Shown: in pieces, positions 16,115 to 24,967 of the stretch | Position numbering within the stretch: the first letter of the stretch is position 1 | Layout: the number at the start of each line of letters is the position of its first letter | Source: Microbacterium binotii | GTDB taxonomy: Bacteria; Actinomycetota; Actinomycetes; Actinomycetales; Microbacteriaceae | DNA: 64,000 nt | Reading direction: 5' to 3' | Assembly (NCBI RefSeq): GCF_021398715.1 | Contig: NZ_CP090347.1 | Span: forward strand, 2,790,001 to 2,854,000 | The notes under the pieces: model-generated | Database searches by the model: none | Seen by the model: only the letters and a program-made list of their open reading frames with translations | What the model was told of the DNA's origin: nothing | Translations under genes and position numbers: made by a program

Positions 16115-17776
16115 GGCCGCTGACTCGAAGGCGACGGTGGCGAGCCCCGCTCGCGACGGGAGACCGAGTCGGTGCAGAGCCTCGGCGAGATGGTGCTCGA
16201 CGGTTTTCACGCTGAGACCGACGGATGCGGCGATCTCGGCGTTGCGGCTCCCCGCCGCGGCGAGCGCGGCGATCTGGCGCTGACGCGGGCTCAGCCGCGC
16301 CAGATCGAGCCCTCGCCGCGGGCCGAGGAGGGCGGCCGCGCGGCCACGCGTCGGCGCTCCTGTGATCCGCAGGATGTCCTCGACGTGGCTCTGGACGGTC
16401 CGCGGAGAGAGGTAGAGCACCTGCGCGATCGCCGCGTTCGTGTTGCCCTCCGCGAGAAGCACCGCCACCTCGCGCTGCTTCTCGGTCATGACCGCCAGGT
16501 CGCCCCGCGCGCCGCCGACCCGCGCGGCCAGCTCCCGCCACCGACGAGCGGCGAGCAGGCGGTGGCGTTCGTAGCCCACCGCATCCGCCTGGCGCGCGAG
16601 GCGCAGCAACAGCTCCAACGCCGCCGCGGGTTCGGCGGCGGCGAGCGCGTCCGCACGCACGAGCTCGCCGCGCAGCACCTCGGTCGCCGCTCCGGCCGCC
16701 TCGTCGATGCGCACGGATGCGGCGGCCAGCGCCTCCGCATCCGCCGCCTGCCCCTGCGACAGGGCGAGTGCTCCACGGGCGCGCGTGAGCGACGACGTCG
16801 CCACGCGATGACGAGCCAGGGCGCCGCTGCGACGCAGGAGAACCCCCGCACGGTAGGTGTCGCCGCGCGACAGCGCCGCTTCGACGAGCACCTCCGTGGC
16901 GAAGGCACGGTCCCACACCTTGCAGCGCGACAGGTCGGCGCCCGCTGCCGACACGAGCAACGCCGCGGCACGCTGCAGCTGTCCGACGGCACGGAAACCC
17001 CAGGCGACGTAGAGCGACGATCCGACGGAGAGGTAGTTCTCGTCCCGGCGGGTGCGCGCGATCACCGCATCCGCGAGGGTGAAGAACCGCTCCCGATCGC
17101 CGGCGACCGCGGTCCCGTAGCTGCCGATGGCTTGCAGCACCACCAGCGCCCGCGGCGGCACGATCGCGGCGCTGCGGAACAGTCCTTCGGCGATCGCTCT
17201 CACCTCGTCGCGGCGCCCGTGGAATGCGCCGCTGCGCGCGGCGAGCAGCTGCAGGGCCACCGCGGCCGGATCGGCGCGCTCGGTGTCGTCCGTCGTCACC
17301 TGTCCGGGGGCGAGGTCCGCACCGCGGACCAGCGCGTCGGCGGCGTCGAAGCCGCCGGAGCTCAGCGCGGCTTCGGCCAGCAGGTATCGCGTCAGCAGCG
17401 CGCCCTCGCCCGCGTCGGCGAGGGCAGCGGCGACGACGGCCGCATCCACACCGACACGGTGACCGTGATCGGTGCCCGCCATGGCATCCGCTGTCAACAT
17501 CGCCGCCGACGCGAGGCGCACGACGGCCGGCGCGCACCCGTCGCTCTCGTCCCGTGCGCGACGGGCCTGCGCGGCCGCATCCGGAAACCGGCAGGCGATC
17601 ACCGCGGCGATCGTGGCGGCGACGCGGGAGAGCACACGGTCGGCGGGGGTCGTCGCCGCATCCGACCGCGCGGACGCAGCGGCGAGCTCGACGCCCGCGT
17701 CACCGGCGAAGACGCGGAGCAGCATGCCCGTGGCGAACCGCCATGCCTCGGCGCTGCCGCCGACGTCTTCGCCCAC
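16022..17776 (-). CDS. LuxR-family regulator with two tandem C-terminal HTH domains
   Basis: A 584-residue, mostly helical, Ala-rich protein resembling the TPR-like middle of LAL regulators but lacking an N-terminal P-loop. Two complete GerE-type helix-turn-helices follow each other: EGNTNAAIAQVLYLSPRTVQ (about 443-462) and AGSRNAEIAASVGLSVKTVE (about 508-527). Most LuxR proteins have one. The GTG at 17776 has GAGGGG upstream; a TTG 30 bp earlier is the alternative. The gene overlaps the end of the convergent propeller gene by 93 bp. Target genes are unknown. Confidence 0.82.
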   Translation of the reverse strand: MGEDVGGSAEAWRFATGMLLRVFAGDAGVELAAASARSDAATTPADRVLSRVAATIAAVIACRFPDAAAQARRARDESDGCAPAVVRLASAAMLTADAMAGTDHGHRVGVDAAVVAAALADAGEGALLTRYLLAEAALSSGGFDAADALVRGADLAPGQVTTDDTERADPAAVALQLLAARSGAFHGRRDEVRAIAEGLFRSAAIVPPRALVVLQAIGSYGTAVAGDRERFFTLADAVIARTRRDENYLSVGSSLYVAWGFRAVGQLQRAAALLVSAAGADLSRCKVWDRAFATEVLVEAALSRGDTYRAGVLLRRSGALARHRVATSSLTRARGALALSQGQAADAEALAAASVRIDEAAGAATEVLRGELVRADALAAAEPAAALELLLRLARQADAVGYERHRLLAARRWRELAARVGGARGDLAVMTEKQREVAVLLAEGNTNAAIAQVLYLSPRTVQSHVEDILRITGAPTRGRAAALLGPRRGLDLARLSPRQRQIAALAAAGSRNAEIAASVGLSVKTVEHHLAEALHRLGLPSRAGLATVAFESAASPAGAPASDPGTDRQRGSSEEGAEGDEHRA

Positions 17777-17878
17777 GCGATCCGCCCCTCTGCCGGTTCC
17801 GGGCAAATCGTGCCACGCAGGGGACCTGCCGCGATATGGACCGGATGCCGAATCCGCCGAAACCCGCAGCGAACAGCC

Positions 17879-18406
17879 TCAGAAACGGCCCGCGATGGTC
17901 TCCCCGAGGCTCGTCCACAACGCCGGGTCGGCGCCGGACCCTCCCGGGTCGATGTCGACGAGCAGCAGCCCTTCGTTGCCCTTCACGACCAGGATCGTGC
18001 CGATCGAGGCATCGGCCCAGCCGCGGGTGACGCCCGGGATCGGCTGCGCGTTCTCGCCCTGCGGATAGAGCTCTGCGGGGAGGAACGCGTCGGCGTCGGC
18101 GGTGTACTGGGCGATGGCGCTGTGTGTGTCGGCGTAGGTCCAGGTGCACTGCTGCAGACCCTGCTGACCTTCCGCGGCGACCCCCTCGATCGCGTCGACA
18201 CCGAGAGCTGCGGCGATATCGGCGGAGGGCACGAGCGCACATGCGTCGCCCGTGCCCGACCCCGCCTCGGGCGCGGGCGCCGAACCCGAATCGGCGCCCG
18301 CCGCGGCCGAACTCCCCGCGGGCTCGGCCGCGTCCGTCGAGGTCTGCGCACAGCCGGTGAGCACCAGGGCTGCCGCGACCAGGACGAGCGGCTTGAAAGA
18401 CTTCAC
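17879..18406 (-). CDS. lipoprotein, DUF3558-like
   Basis: The 175-residue protein has a lipoprotein signal with the lipobox LTGC (Cys about residue 19), a low-complexity Ala/Ser/Pro linker, and a small globular domain beginning DACALVPSADIAAALGV and containing QQCTWTY. This two-cysteine, C.L....I...LG pattern is that of DUF3558-type actinobacterial lipoproteins. It should be membrane-tethered on the outer face. GTG start. No functional partner is obvious; the LuxR gene downstream is 100 bp away on the same strand. Confidence 0.75.
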   Translation of the reverse strand: MKSFKPLVLVAAALVLTGCAQTSTDAAEPAGSSAAAGADSGSAPAPEAGSGTGDACALVPSADIAAALGVDAIEGVAAEGQQGLQQCTWTYADTHSAIAQYTADADAFLPAELYPQGENAQPIPGVTRGWADASIGTILVVKGNEGLLLVDIDPGGSGADPALWTSLGETIAGRF

Positions 18407-18482
18407 GCCGCGATCATGACAGTCGAAGAGCGTCGCCGATACCGGCCCTGACGCAATCCCGCCGGATCCCGCAGTGGCTTCC

Positions 18483-19382
18483 TCAGACCTCGCGAGACTC
18501 GCTCTTCCGAGGCTGCGGCCGGATCTCGAGACGTCGCCACGACAGCCAGAACACGAGTCCGGTCCACGCCGACCCGGCGATAGCGAGCGAGTTCGCCGCG
18601 AGGTACAGATCCCACTGGATGATCGGATCGTCGAGCGGGTAGCGGCTCGCCGCGACGGCGATGAACACGCCCAGAACGAGCATGACAGCCGCGACGAGAG
18701 ACATCAGGATGACGAACAGCACACGCGCTCTGGGCCGCGAGGCCGCTGGAACGATCCGACCGGTCCGGAGCAGGATGAGGGAGACGACGGCGCCGAGTCC
18801 CAGCGCCACCATGTCCGCTCCGAGCGTGTCGGAGAAGCGATGCCATCGGGCGGTGATCGTGTATGCGCCGATCGCGATCGCCCAGGTCATCACCACCGTC
18901 ATGGCGACACCACGCCAGCGAAACGGAACGACCAGGAAGACGGCGATCAGCAACGTCATGGCGATCGTGGTGTGACCGCTGGGGAACGAGTTCTCCACGA
19001 TCGTCGCATCCGCGCCGATCAGCTCCGGCCTCGGCAGGATGTAGCGCTTGAGGCCCTGCGTGACCACTTGCCCGCCGACGATCACTGCCGCCGCGAGAGC
19101 GGCCAGCTCGTACTGGCGTCGCAGGACGCCGATCGCGATGATCACGACGGTCGCCGCTGCGAGCGTCGTCAAGGTGATCGCGTCCAATGACTGCAGCGCT
19201 TGTTCGCCGGTAGCGGCCGACACCTGGTGCGTGCCGGCGATCGCCGCGTTCTCGAGTGCCTGCCCGGTCGGCGTGAGGACGGCGAGCACGTAAACCGCCG
19301 ACATCACGGCCACTGCGATCGCCAGCAGGATCCACCAGCGCAGCCCGGTCACGACACCGAGTCGATTCGAGACCTCCCCCAT
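18483..19382 (-). CDS. PAP2 superfamily phosphatase
   Basis: The 299-residue membrane protein has six core helices and the three phosphatase motifs: KRYILPRPE (KxxxxxxRP), PSGHT, and ARWHRFSDTLGA (the usual SRxxxxxHxxxD, with Ala for the Ser). Two extra C-terminal helices end in a basic tail. Such enzymes dephosphorylate phosphatidate, undecaprenyl pyrophosphate or related lipids at the outer face of the membrane. The specific lipid cannot be told from sequence. The ATG has no clear ribosome site, and translation may be leaderless. Confidence 0.88.
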   Translation of the reverse strand: MGEVSNRLGVVTGLRWWILLAIAVAVMSAVYVLAVLTPTGQALENAAIAGTHQVSAATGEQALQSLDAITLTTLAAATVVIIAIGVLRRQYELAALAAAVIVGGQVVTQGLKRYILPRPELIGADATIVENSFPSGHTTIAMTLLIAVFLVVPFRWRGVAMTVVMTWAIAIGAYTITARWHRFSDTLGADMVALGLGAVVSLILLRTGRIVPAASRPRARVLFVILMSLVAAVMLVLGVFIAVAASRYPLDDPIIQWDLYLAANSLAIAGSAWTGLVFWLSWRRLEIRPQPRKSESREV

Positions 19383-19457
19383 CCACCGACTCTATCGAGA
19401 CACCCTACGAGCCCCCGAACAGACGACCGGCGACTCGCAGCGTCCCGATGGTCTGAC

Positions 19458-20354
19458 TCAGTGGGCCGCATCCGCGCGCGCACCGCGTTTCGTCAGACGC
19501 GAGATGCCGGTGACCACGGCCACGATCACAAGCCCGAGCGCGAGGCCGAAGACGGCGGAGAGGGCCGTCTCGATGATCCACACCACCACGGGGCCTGCCG
19601 CCTCCACGAGGTGCGTGACGGCGTGGACGAGGTGCTCGGGTCCGTCCCAGAGCGTCTCGGCCAGGTTGCCCACGACCAGATGACCACCGACCCAGAGCAT
19701 GGCGACGGTACCGACGACGCTGATGACCCGGAACACAGCGGGCATCGATGCGACGACGCGGACGCCGAACCGGCGGATGCGGCGCGCGTCGCTCTTCATG
19801 AGTCGCAGACCGATGTCGTCGATCTTCACCAGCAGCGCGACCGCGCCGTAGACCAGAGCGGTCATGGCGAGGCCGATGACCAGAAGCGCGCCGAGGGTCA
19901 TCCAGATGCCGAAGTCGGGGTCGAGGCTCGAGAGCGCGATCAGCATGATCTCGGTGCTGAGGATGAGGTCGGTGCGCACGGCGCCGAACACGAGCTTCTT
20001 CTCGTCGCGGGGGGCGTCGTCATCCGCATCCTCGTGGTGCGCACCGAACCACTCGAGGACCTTCTCCGCACCCTCGAAGCAGAGGAACCCGCCGCCCAGG
20101 ATCAACAGGAACGGCAGCACCCACGGGGCGAATGCGGTCAGCAGCAGCGCGATCGGGATGATGATCACGAACTTGTTGATGAGGCTGCCGAGCGCGATCT
20201 TCCACACCACCGGCAGCTCTCGCGCCGGCGTGATGCCCTGCACGTACTGCGGGGTGACGGCGGCGTCATCGATCACGACACCCGCGGTCTTCGCGCTCGC
20301 CTTGATGGCGGCGGTCAGGATGTCATCGACGACGGCGAGCAGGCCGACCGACAT
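19458..20354 (-). CDS. DUF808 (YedI-like) membrane protein
   Basis: The 298-residue protein matches the DUF808/YedI family: SVGLLAVVDDILTAAIKASAKTAGVVIDDAAVTPQYVQGI at the N-terminus, WKIALGSLINK, LGGGFLCFEGAEK and the HLVEAAGP block before the last helix. It has about seven membrane segments and a conserved KLVFGAVRTDLILSTEIM segment. Function is unknown in all members. ATG at 20354 has GGAGAG 6-8 bp upstream and is preferred over a GTG two codons earlier. It is monocistronic by appearance. Confidence 0.88.
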   Translation of the reverse strand: MSVGLLAVVDDILTAAIKASAKTAGVVIDDAAVTPQYVQGITPARELPVVWKIALGSLINKFVIIIPIALLLTAFAPWVLPFLLILGGGFLCFEGAEKVLEWFGAHHEDADDDAPRDEKKLVFGAVRTDLILSTEIMLIALSSLDPDFGIWMTLGALLVIGLAMTALVYGAVALLVKIDDIGLRLMKSDARRIRRFGVRVVASMPAVFRVISVVGTVAMLWVGGHLVVGNLAETLWDGPEHLVHAVTHLVEAAGPVVVWIIETALSAVFGLALGLVIVAVVTGISRLTKRGARADAAH

Positions 20355-20471
20355 ATGCACTCTCCCGGATGCGAGGGCCGCAGCCGAACGGCTGCAGGGG
20401 CGGATGCCCTCAGCGAGGATATCGGCCCCGGGAGGGGCGGGCTCACGGGTTGTGCGAACCGCGGCTCCGGC

Positions 20472-21566
20472 TCACGCGCCGGCGCGCACCGGGCCCGTGC
20501 TGCCACGCATGATGAATTCGACGGGGGGCAGATCGATCGGGGCGGGCTCCCGGCCCTCCACGAGGGAGATGAGCACCCGGGCGCTCGCCCGACCCCACTG
20601 GATGACGTCCTGACGGACGGTGGTCAACGGGGGCACCACGTAGGGCGCGAGCGGGATGTCGTCGAAGCCCACGACGGAAAGGTCCGCGGGCACACGGAGG
20701 CCGCGATCGATCGCGGCCGACATCCCGGCGATCGCCATCAGGTCGTTCGCGTAGATGATCGCAGTGGGCGGAGCCGCCAGATCGAGCAGCTCATGTGTGG
20801 CTTTGGCTCCGGCTGCTCCGGTGAAATCGGCGACGACCGTCGGGCCCGGCTCGAGACCGAGTTCGGTCATCTCGTCTTCCCACGCCCGGCGGCGCACCGC
20901 GGAGTGGACGTACCGATCGGAGCCGCCGACGTGGGCGATGCGCCGGTGTCCGAGCGCATGGAGATGACGCACAGCGCGACGGACTCCGGCGGCATCGTCG
21001 AGGCCGATGGGATCCGGCCCCGCGCCGGAGGGGGCGTCGGGCCCGACCAGAACGTAGGGCAGACCGAGCTCGGCCAGTTCCACGGGCCGCTGGTCCCCGA
21101 TCCGGAGATCGCCGAGGAAGACCCCGTCCACTCGCGCCTCGTTGGCGAAGCTCGCGTACGCCGCGCGCTCGGTCTCCTCGCTGTCGACGACCTGCAGGAC
21201 GAGAGCGTAGCCCTCGCCCGACAGCGTGCTCTCGACGCCCGCGATGAACTGCGGGAAGAAGGGGTCGGTGCTGAAGAGCTCCGGCTCACGCCGCACGATG
21301 TAGCCCAGCGCCTGTGCCCGGCTGCGCGAGAGCGCCCGGGCGCGGGCGTCCGGCTTCCAGTTCAGGGCTGCGGCCGCATCCAGGATCCGAGCCCGCGCCT
21401 CCTCGCCCACCCCGCCGCGACCGTTGAAGACGAACGAGACGGCACTCTTCGAGACGCGGGCCATCGCCGCGACGTCTCCGATCGTGGCCTTGCGGGTCTC
21501 GCCCTTGCGCTTACCCCGAGCGGGGGCGGCGCCCGCACCGCTGGGAAGGGAAGGCTCGTTCTGCAC
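20472..21566 (-). CDS. LacI-family transcriptional repressor of the PL8/GH130 locus
   Basis: The 364-residue protein has an N-terminal HTH (ATIGDVAAMARVSKSAVSFV then FNGRGGVGEEARARI), hinge (RSRAQALGYIV) and periplasmic-binding-like sugar domain ending FDDIPLAPYVVPPLTTVRQD. A basic, Ala/Gly-rich extension precedes the HTH. GTG 21566 is chosen; an upstream start would place codons in the operator. It is divergent from the ABC permease operon. TAAACCGGTTTA-like sites lie in this promoter and again at 31.1 kb before the binding-protein gene, so it likely represses both operons until a sugar ligand binds. Confidence 0.9.
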   Translation of the reverse strand: MQNEPSLPSGAGAAPARGKRKGETRKATIGDVAAMARVSKSAVSFVFNGRGGVGEEARARILDAAAALNWKPDARARALSRSRAQALGYIVRREPELFSTDPFFPQFIAGVESTLSGEGYALVLQVVDSEETERAAYASFANEARVDGVFLGDLRIGDQRPVELAELGLPYVLVGPDAPSGAGPDPIGLDDAAGVRRAVRHLHALGHRRIAHVGGSDRYVHSAVRRRAWEDEMTELGLEPGPTVVADFTGAAGAKATHELLDLAAPPTAIIYANDLMAIAGMSAAIDRGLRVPADLSVVGFDDIPLAPYVVPPLTTVRQDVIQWGRASARVLISLVEGREPAPIDLPPVEFIMRGSTGPVRAGA

Positions 21567-21586
21567 CTCAGAATCATAGCGTCGTT

Positions 21587-21598
21587 TAGTCCGATTTA
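21587..21598. promoter_or_regulatory. LacI-type operator, left promoter, weak site
   Basis: On the minus strand this reads TAAATCGGACTA, 9 of 12 positions of the palindrome TAAACCGGTTTA. It lies 20 bp upstream of the regulator start codon, so occupancy could cause autorepression. Confidence 0.5.
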
Positions 21599-21675
21599 GT
21601 TGTATGCGCCGCAGCGTCATCCTCGCGATACCGCGGAATCATGCGTGTTGCCATGAAGAGTTGATCTGCCGAACA

Positions 21676-21687
21676 AAAACCGGTTTA
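21676..21687. promoter_or_regulatory. LacI-type operator, left promoter, strong site
   Basis: AAAACCGGTTTA matches 11 of 12 positions of the LacI-family palindrome TAAACCGGTTTA. It lies 105 bp upstream of the first permease start and 89 bp from the weaker site. The same core occurs at 31122-31133. Confidence 0.7.
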
Positions 21688-21792
21688 CTCGTGGAGCGTG
21701 CACAGCACGATCGGGGTCGCGACGTTGCCGTCCCCGGAGCGAGACGAGGGAGTACGCGACATGTCGCGACCAGGGCGAAAGGCCGAACAGCA

Positions 21793-22719
21793 GTGACTGC
21801 GCTCATCAGCCGACGCGACGCGTCACCGCGCCGACGCCGCCGACTCCAGCGGTGGCTGGGCGAGAATCCCCTCGGGATGCTGCTGAGCGCGCCGTACGTG
21901 GCGTTCGTCGTCGTGGTCTTCCTCGTGCCCTTCGGATTCGGCGTCTGGATGTCGTTCCACGACTTCTTCTTCACGGCCCCCGGCGTGCAGGTCCCCCAGC
22001 CGTTCGTCGGGTTCGACAACTTCGCCCAGGTGCTGGCCGACCCGCAGGTGCACCAAGCGTTCCTGAACCTGCTCGTCTTCCTCGTGATCAACGTGCCGCT
22101 CACCGTCGTGCTGGGCCTGCTCCTGTCGAGCGGCCTGAACGCCGTCGTGCATTGGAAGGGCTTCTTCCGCGTCGCGTACTACATCCCCTATGTGACGGCA
22201 TCGGTGGCGACCATCGCCGTGTGGATCTTCCTCTTCAACGGCAACGGCGTGGTGAACACGCTGCTGGGTGAGCTCGCCCCCGACCCGACCTGGCTCGCAA
22301 ACCCCGCGATCATCATGCCGCTGATCGCGGTCTACGTGACCTGGAAGAACCTCGGCTTCTACATCCTGCTGTACCTCGCAGCTCTCCAGAATGTCCCCCA
22401 GGAGCAGTACGAGGCGGCTCAGCTCGACGGCGCCGGTCGATGGCAGCGCTTCCGCTCGGTGACCCTGCCCGGGGTGGCGCCGGTGACCTCGCTCGTCATC
22501 CTGTTGTCGATCATCACGACAGGGCAGATCTTCACCGAGCCCTACCTGCTCACCGGCGGCGGACCCAACGGCGCCTCCCTCACCCCCGCGCTGTTGATGT
22601 ACCAGAAGGGCATCCAGCAGGGGCAGCCGGACATCGCGGCCGCGATCGGCATGATCCTCGTGCTGCTCGTGATGATCGTGTCGCTCGTGTCTCGTCGCCT
22701 CACCGAGAGGAAGAACTGA
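21793..22719 (+). CDS. carbohydrate ABC transporter permease 1 (CUT1, MalF/UgpA type)
   Basis: The 308-residue inner-membrane protein has six helices and the CUT1 coupling loop EQYEAAQLDGAGRWQRFRSVTLP (EAA motif). The N-terminus is short and basic (SRRDASPRRRRRLQRW), and the typical ..FVGFDNF.. segment follows helix 1. It pairs with the next gene to form the sugar channel. GTG 21793 is chosen because the longer open frame upstream crosses the operator region. Its stop overlaps the next ATG (TGATG). No ATPase gene is in the operon, so a shared MsiK/MsmX-type ATPase is expected. Confidence 0.92.
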   Translation: MTALISRRDASPRRRRRLQRWLGENPLGMLLSAPYVAFVVVVFLVPFGFGVWMSFHDFFFTAPGVQVPQPFVGFDNFAQVLADPQVHQAFLNLLVFLVINVPLTVVLGLLLSSGLNAVVHWKGFFRVAYYIPYVTASVATIAVWIFLFNGNGVVNTLLGELAPDPTWLANPAIIMPLIAVYVTWKNLGFYILLYLAALQNVPQEQYEAAQLDGAGRWQRFRSVTLPGVAPVTSLVILLSIITTGQIFTEPYLLTGGGPNGASLTPALLMYQKGIQQGQPDIAAAIGMILVLLVMIVSLVSRRLTERKN

Positions 22720-23609
22720 TGGCCTCGATCGCTCCGCGCACCCGTCGCGCAGAGGAACAGCCCCGCTCGGTCGGCGGCTCCCGCGCCCTCGCAGCGCTTC
22801 GCTTCGCCGCGCTGGGCCTGGGCGCCCTCGCGGCCCTCGTGCCCTTCTACTACATGGTGATCGGCGCACTGCAGCGCCAGCGCGACACGACCCTGTTCGG
22901 GCTGCTCCCCTTGCCCGGCAACCTGACGCTCGACAACTTCGTCGAGGTCAACGAGTCGATCAACCTGTTCCGATCACTGCTGAACTCGCTGATCATGACG
23001 GCGGGCGTCGTGGGGTGCACGCTCGTGTTCGGGCTGCTCGTGGGCTATGCGCTGTCGGTGCTGCAGTTCCGCGGCCAAGGATTGGTGTTCGCCCTCGTGC
23101 TGCTCGTACAGGCCATCCCGTTCCAGCTGCTCATGATCCCGCTCTACGTGATGGTCGTGCGCTACTTCAACCTGGCCGACAGCTACCTCGGCATGATCCT
23201 CCCGTTCGCGATCAACTCCGTCGCCGTACTGATCTTCCGGCAGTACTTCCTGCAGATCCCGAAGGAGATCTTCGACGCGGCGCGCATCGACGGAGCGGGT
23301 GAGCTGCGGATCCTCCGCTCGATCGCGGTGCCGCTGGTTCGTCCCGCCGTACTGACCGCGATGCTCGTCACCTTCATCGGCCCCTGGAACGAGTTCCTGT
23401 GGCCGTTCCTGGTCACGAAGGACGCCAACCTGCAGACCCTGGCGGTGAGCCTGGCGAACTTCTCGCAGTCGAACGGCTCCTTCCTCGCGAACCCGATGGG
23501 AGCGGTGCTCGCCGGTGCGTGCGTGCTCGCCGTTCCTGTCGTGGTGCTCTTCCTCGTCTTCCAGCGGCACTTCACCTCGGCCAACCTCGGTTCGGCCGTG
23601 AAGGGCTGA
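22719..23609 (+). CDS. carbohydrate ABC transporter permease 2 (CUT1, MalG/UgpE type)
   Basis: The 296-residue partner permease has six helices and the EAA loop EIFDAARIDGAGELRILRSIAVP, followed by the conserved ..FIGPWNEFLWPFLV segment typical of MalG-like subunits. It is translationally coupled to permease 1. Together with the binding lipoprotein encoded at 29661-30962 it should import oligosaccharides released by the PL8 enzyme, which would then reach the GH130 enzyme encoded directly downstream. Confidence 0.92.
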   Translation: MASIAPRTRRAEEQPRSVGGSRALAALRFAALGLGALAALVPFYYMVIGALQRQRDTTLFGLLPLPGNLTLDNFVEVNESINLFRSLLNSLIMTAGVVGCTLVFGLLVGYALSVLQFRGQGLVFALVLLVQAIPFQLLMIPLYVMVVRYFNLADSYLGMILPFAINSVAVLIFRQYFLQIPKEIFDAARIDGAGELRILRSIAVPLVRPAVLTAMLVTFIGPWNEFLWPFLVTKDANLQTLAVSLANFSQSNGSFLANPMGAVLAGACVLAVPVVVLFLVFQRHFTSANLGSAVKG

Positions 23610-23658
23610 TCGCTGTGGCACCAGCATCCTCGACCCGTCCCTCGACAAGGCAAGGCAG

Positions 23659-24747
23659 ATGACCCAGACCGACGAACTCGAACCCGACGCCACCATCGCG
23701 TACGCACTGCGCCGGGTCGGCAACCTCATGGAAGCCGACACGAACGACCCCCACGAGGTGGAGGGCGTGCTCAACCCCGCAACGGCGTGGGGACCCGACG
23801 GCGAGCTCTACCTCTACCCGCGCATCGTCGCGGAGGGCAACGTCTCGCGCATCGCCCGCGCCCGCGTGGTGATCGAGGATGGCGTGCCCACCGGCGTCGA
23901 ACGCCTTGGGGTGGTGCTCTCCCCCGACGAGGGGTGGGAGCACGGGCGACAGAACGCGGGTGTCGAAGACCCTCGGATCACCTTCGTCGAACCCCTGGGT
24001 ATCCACGTGATGACGTACGTCGCATACGGCCCGCTCGGGCCCAAGTCCGCGATCGCCGTCTCCACGGACACCGTCACGTGGCGGCGGCTGGGGCCCATCC
24101 GCTTCGCCTATCAACCCGAGCTCGACTCGGATCTGAACCTCTTCCCCAACAAGGACATCGTCTTCTTCCCCGAAGCGGTGCCGGGACCGGACGGGCGCCC
24201 GTCGTTGGCCCTGCTTCACCGCCCCATGTGGGACCTCGACTGGCTGCGACCGGGCGAGGGTGCGCGGCCGCCGGCCGGCATCGCCGACGATCGCCCGTCC
24301 ATCTGGCTCGGCTACGTCGATCTCGAAGCCGCGACGCGCGACGTCAACGCGCTCACCCTGGTCGAGAACTCGTCGCAGATCGTCGCTCCCGAGGCGGCGT
24401 ACGAGTCGGCCAAGATCGGCGCCGGTCCGTCGCCGCTGCGCGTTCCGGAGGGCTGGCTGCTCCTGCACCACGGCGTCTCCGGTGCGACACCCCGCGGATT
24501 CGAGCTTGCACACGGATCGAAGTACAGCGCGGGCGCGATCCTGCTGGATGCGGCCGATCCGCGCCGTGTGCTCGCGCGCACGCCGGAGCCGCTGCTCGCG
24601 CCCGAGACCGCCGAGGAGCTCTCCGGCACGCTCGGCAATGTCGTCTTCCCCACGGCGATCGAGAAGATCGGCGAACGCTGGTTCGTGTTCTACGGCATGG
24701 CGGACTCCTCGATCGGCGTCGCCGAGTTGGAGCGTGCCGAAGGCTGA
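23659..24747 (+). CDS. GH130 family glycoside phosphorylase/hydrolase
   Basis: The 362-residue five-bladed propeller enzyme shows GH130 hallmarks: GVLNPATAWGPDGELYLYPR, GVEDPRITFVEPLG, KIGAGPSPLR, YSAGAILLDAADP and NVVFPTAIEKIG then VFYGMADSSIGVA. No signal peptide is present, so it acts in the cytoplasm. GH130 enzymes characterised so far act on beta-mannosides, mostly by phosphorolysis; whether this clade is a phosphorylase or hydrolase cannot be told here. It is the third gene of the operator-controlled permease operon, 49 bp after permease 2, and probably processes imported oligosaccharides. Confidence 0.88.
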   Translation: MTQTDELEPDATIAYALRRVGNLMEADTNDPHEVEGVLNPATAWGPDGELYLYPRIVAEGNVSRIARARVVIEDGVPTGVERLGVVLSPDEGWEHGRQNAGVEDPRITFVEPLGIHVMTYVAYGPLGPKSAIAVSTDTVTWRRLGPIRFAYQPELDSDLNLFPNKDIVFFPEAVPGPDGRPSLALLHRPMWDLDWLRPGEGARPPAGIADDRPSIWLGYVDLEAATRDVNALTLVENSSQIVAPEAAYESAKIGAGPSPLRVPEGWLLLHHGVSGATPRGFELAHGSKYSAGAILLDAADPRRVLARTPEPLLAPETAEELSGTLGNVVFPTAIEKIGERWFVFYGMADSSIGVAELERAEG

Positions 24748-24764
24748 GCGCGATGGAGCGTTCG

Positions 24765-24806
24765 CACGGATGCGGCGGGGCTTCGGCCTCGCCGCATCCG
24801 TGTTTT
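24765..24806 (+). terminator. rho-independent terminator after GH130 gene
   Basis: A 13-bp perfect stem (CACGGATGCGGCG / CGCCGCATCCGTG) with a 12-nt loop is followed by TTTT, 18 bp after the stop. Confidence 0.9.
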
Positions 24807-24920
24807 GGCTGACTGCTCCCGGCGGGATCTTCGATCGCGGAAGCAAGCGTGGCCCCCGCTCATAGGAGTGACGACCTCGAAGACGGCTCGCGCCGCAGCA
24901 ACATCCGCCAGGCCCGAACG

Positions 24921-24954
24921 ACGGATGGCCGGGTCCGAAGACCCGGCCATCCGT
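24921..24954 (-). terminator. terminator after PL8 gene
   Basis: A 15-bp perfect stem (ACGGATGGCCGGGTC / GACCCGGCCATCCGT) with a 4-nt loop lies 13 bp after the PL8 stop. It separates the two converging operons. Confidence 0.85.
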
Positions 24955-24967
24955 CGACCCGCTGGAT

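Noticed and set aside
19200..21599. An ~800-codon plus-strand frame across the PAP2, DUF808 and LacI genes.
   Set aside because: It spans several well-supported minus-strand genes and their gaps, with no domain or ribosome site. The same applies to long frames opposite gad (7986-10355) and opposite tctA (12997-14748).
23659..24747. A firm substrate (such as beta-1,4-mannobiose) for the GH130 enzyme.
   Set aside because: Family motifs are clear, but the subfamily and the phosphate-binding residues cannot be assigned without alignment to characterised members.
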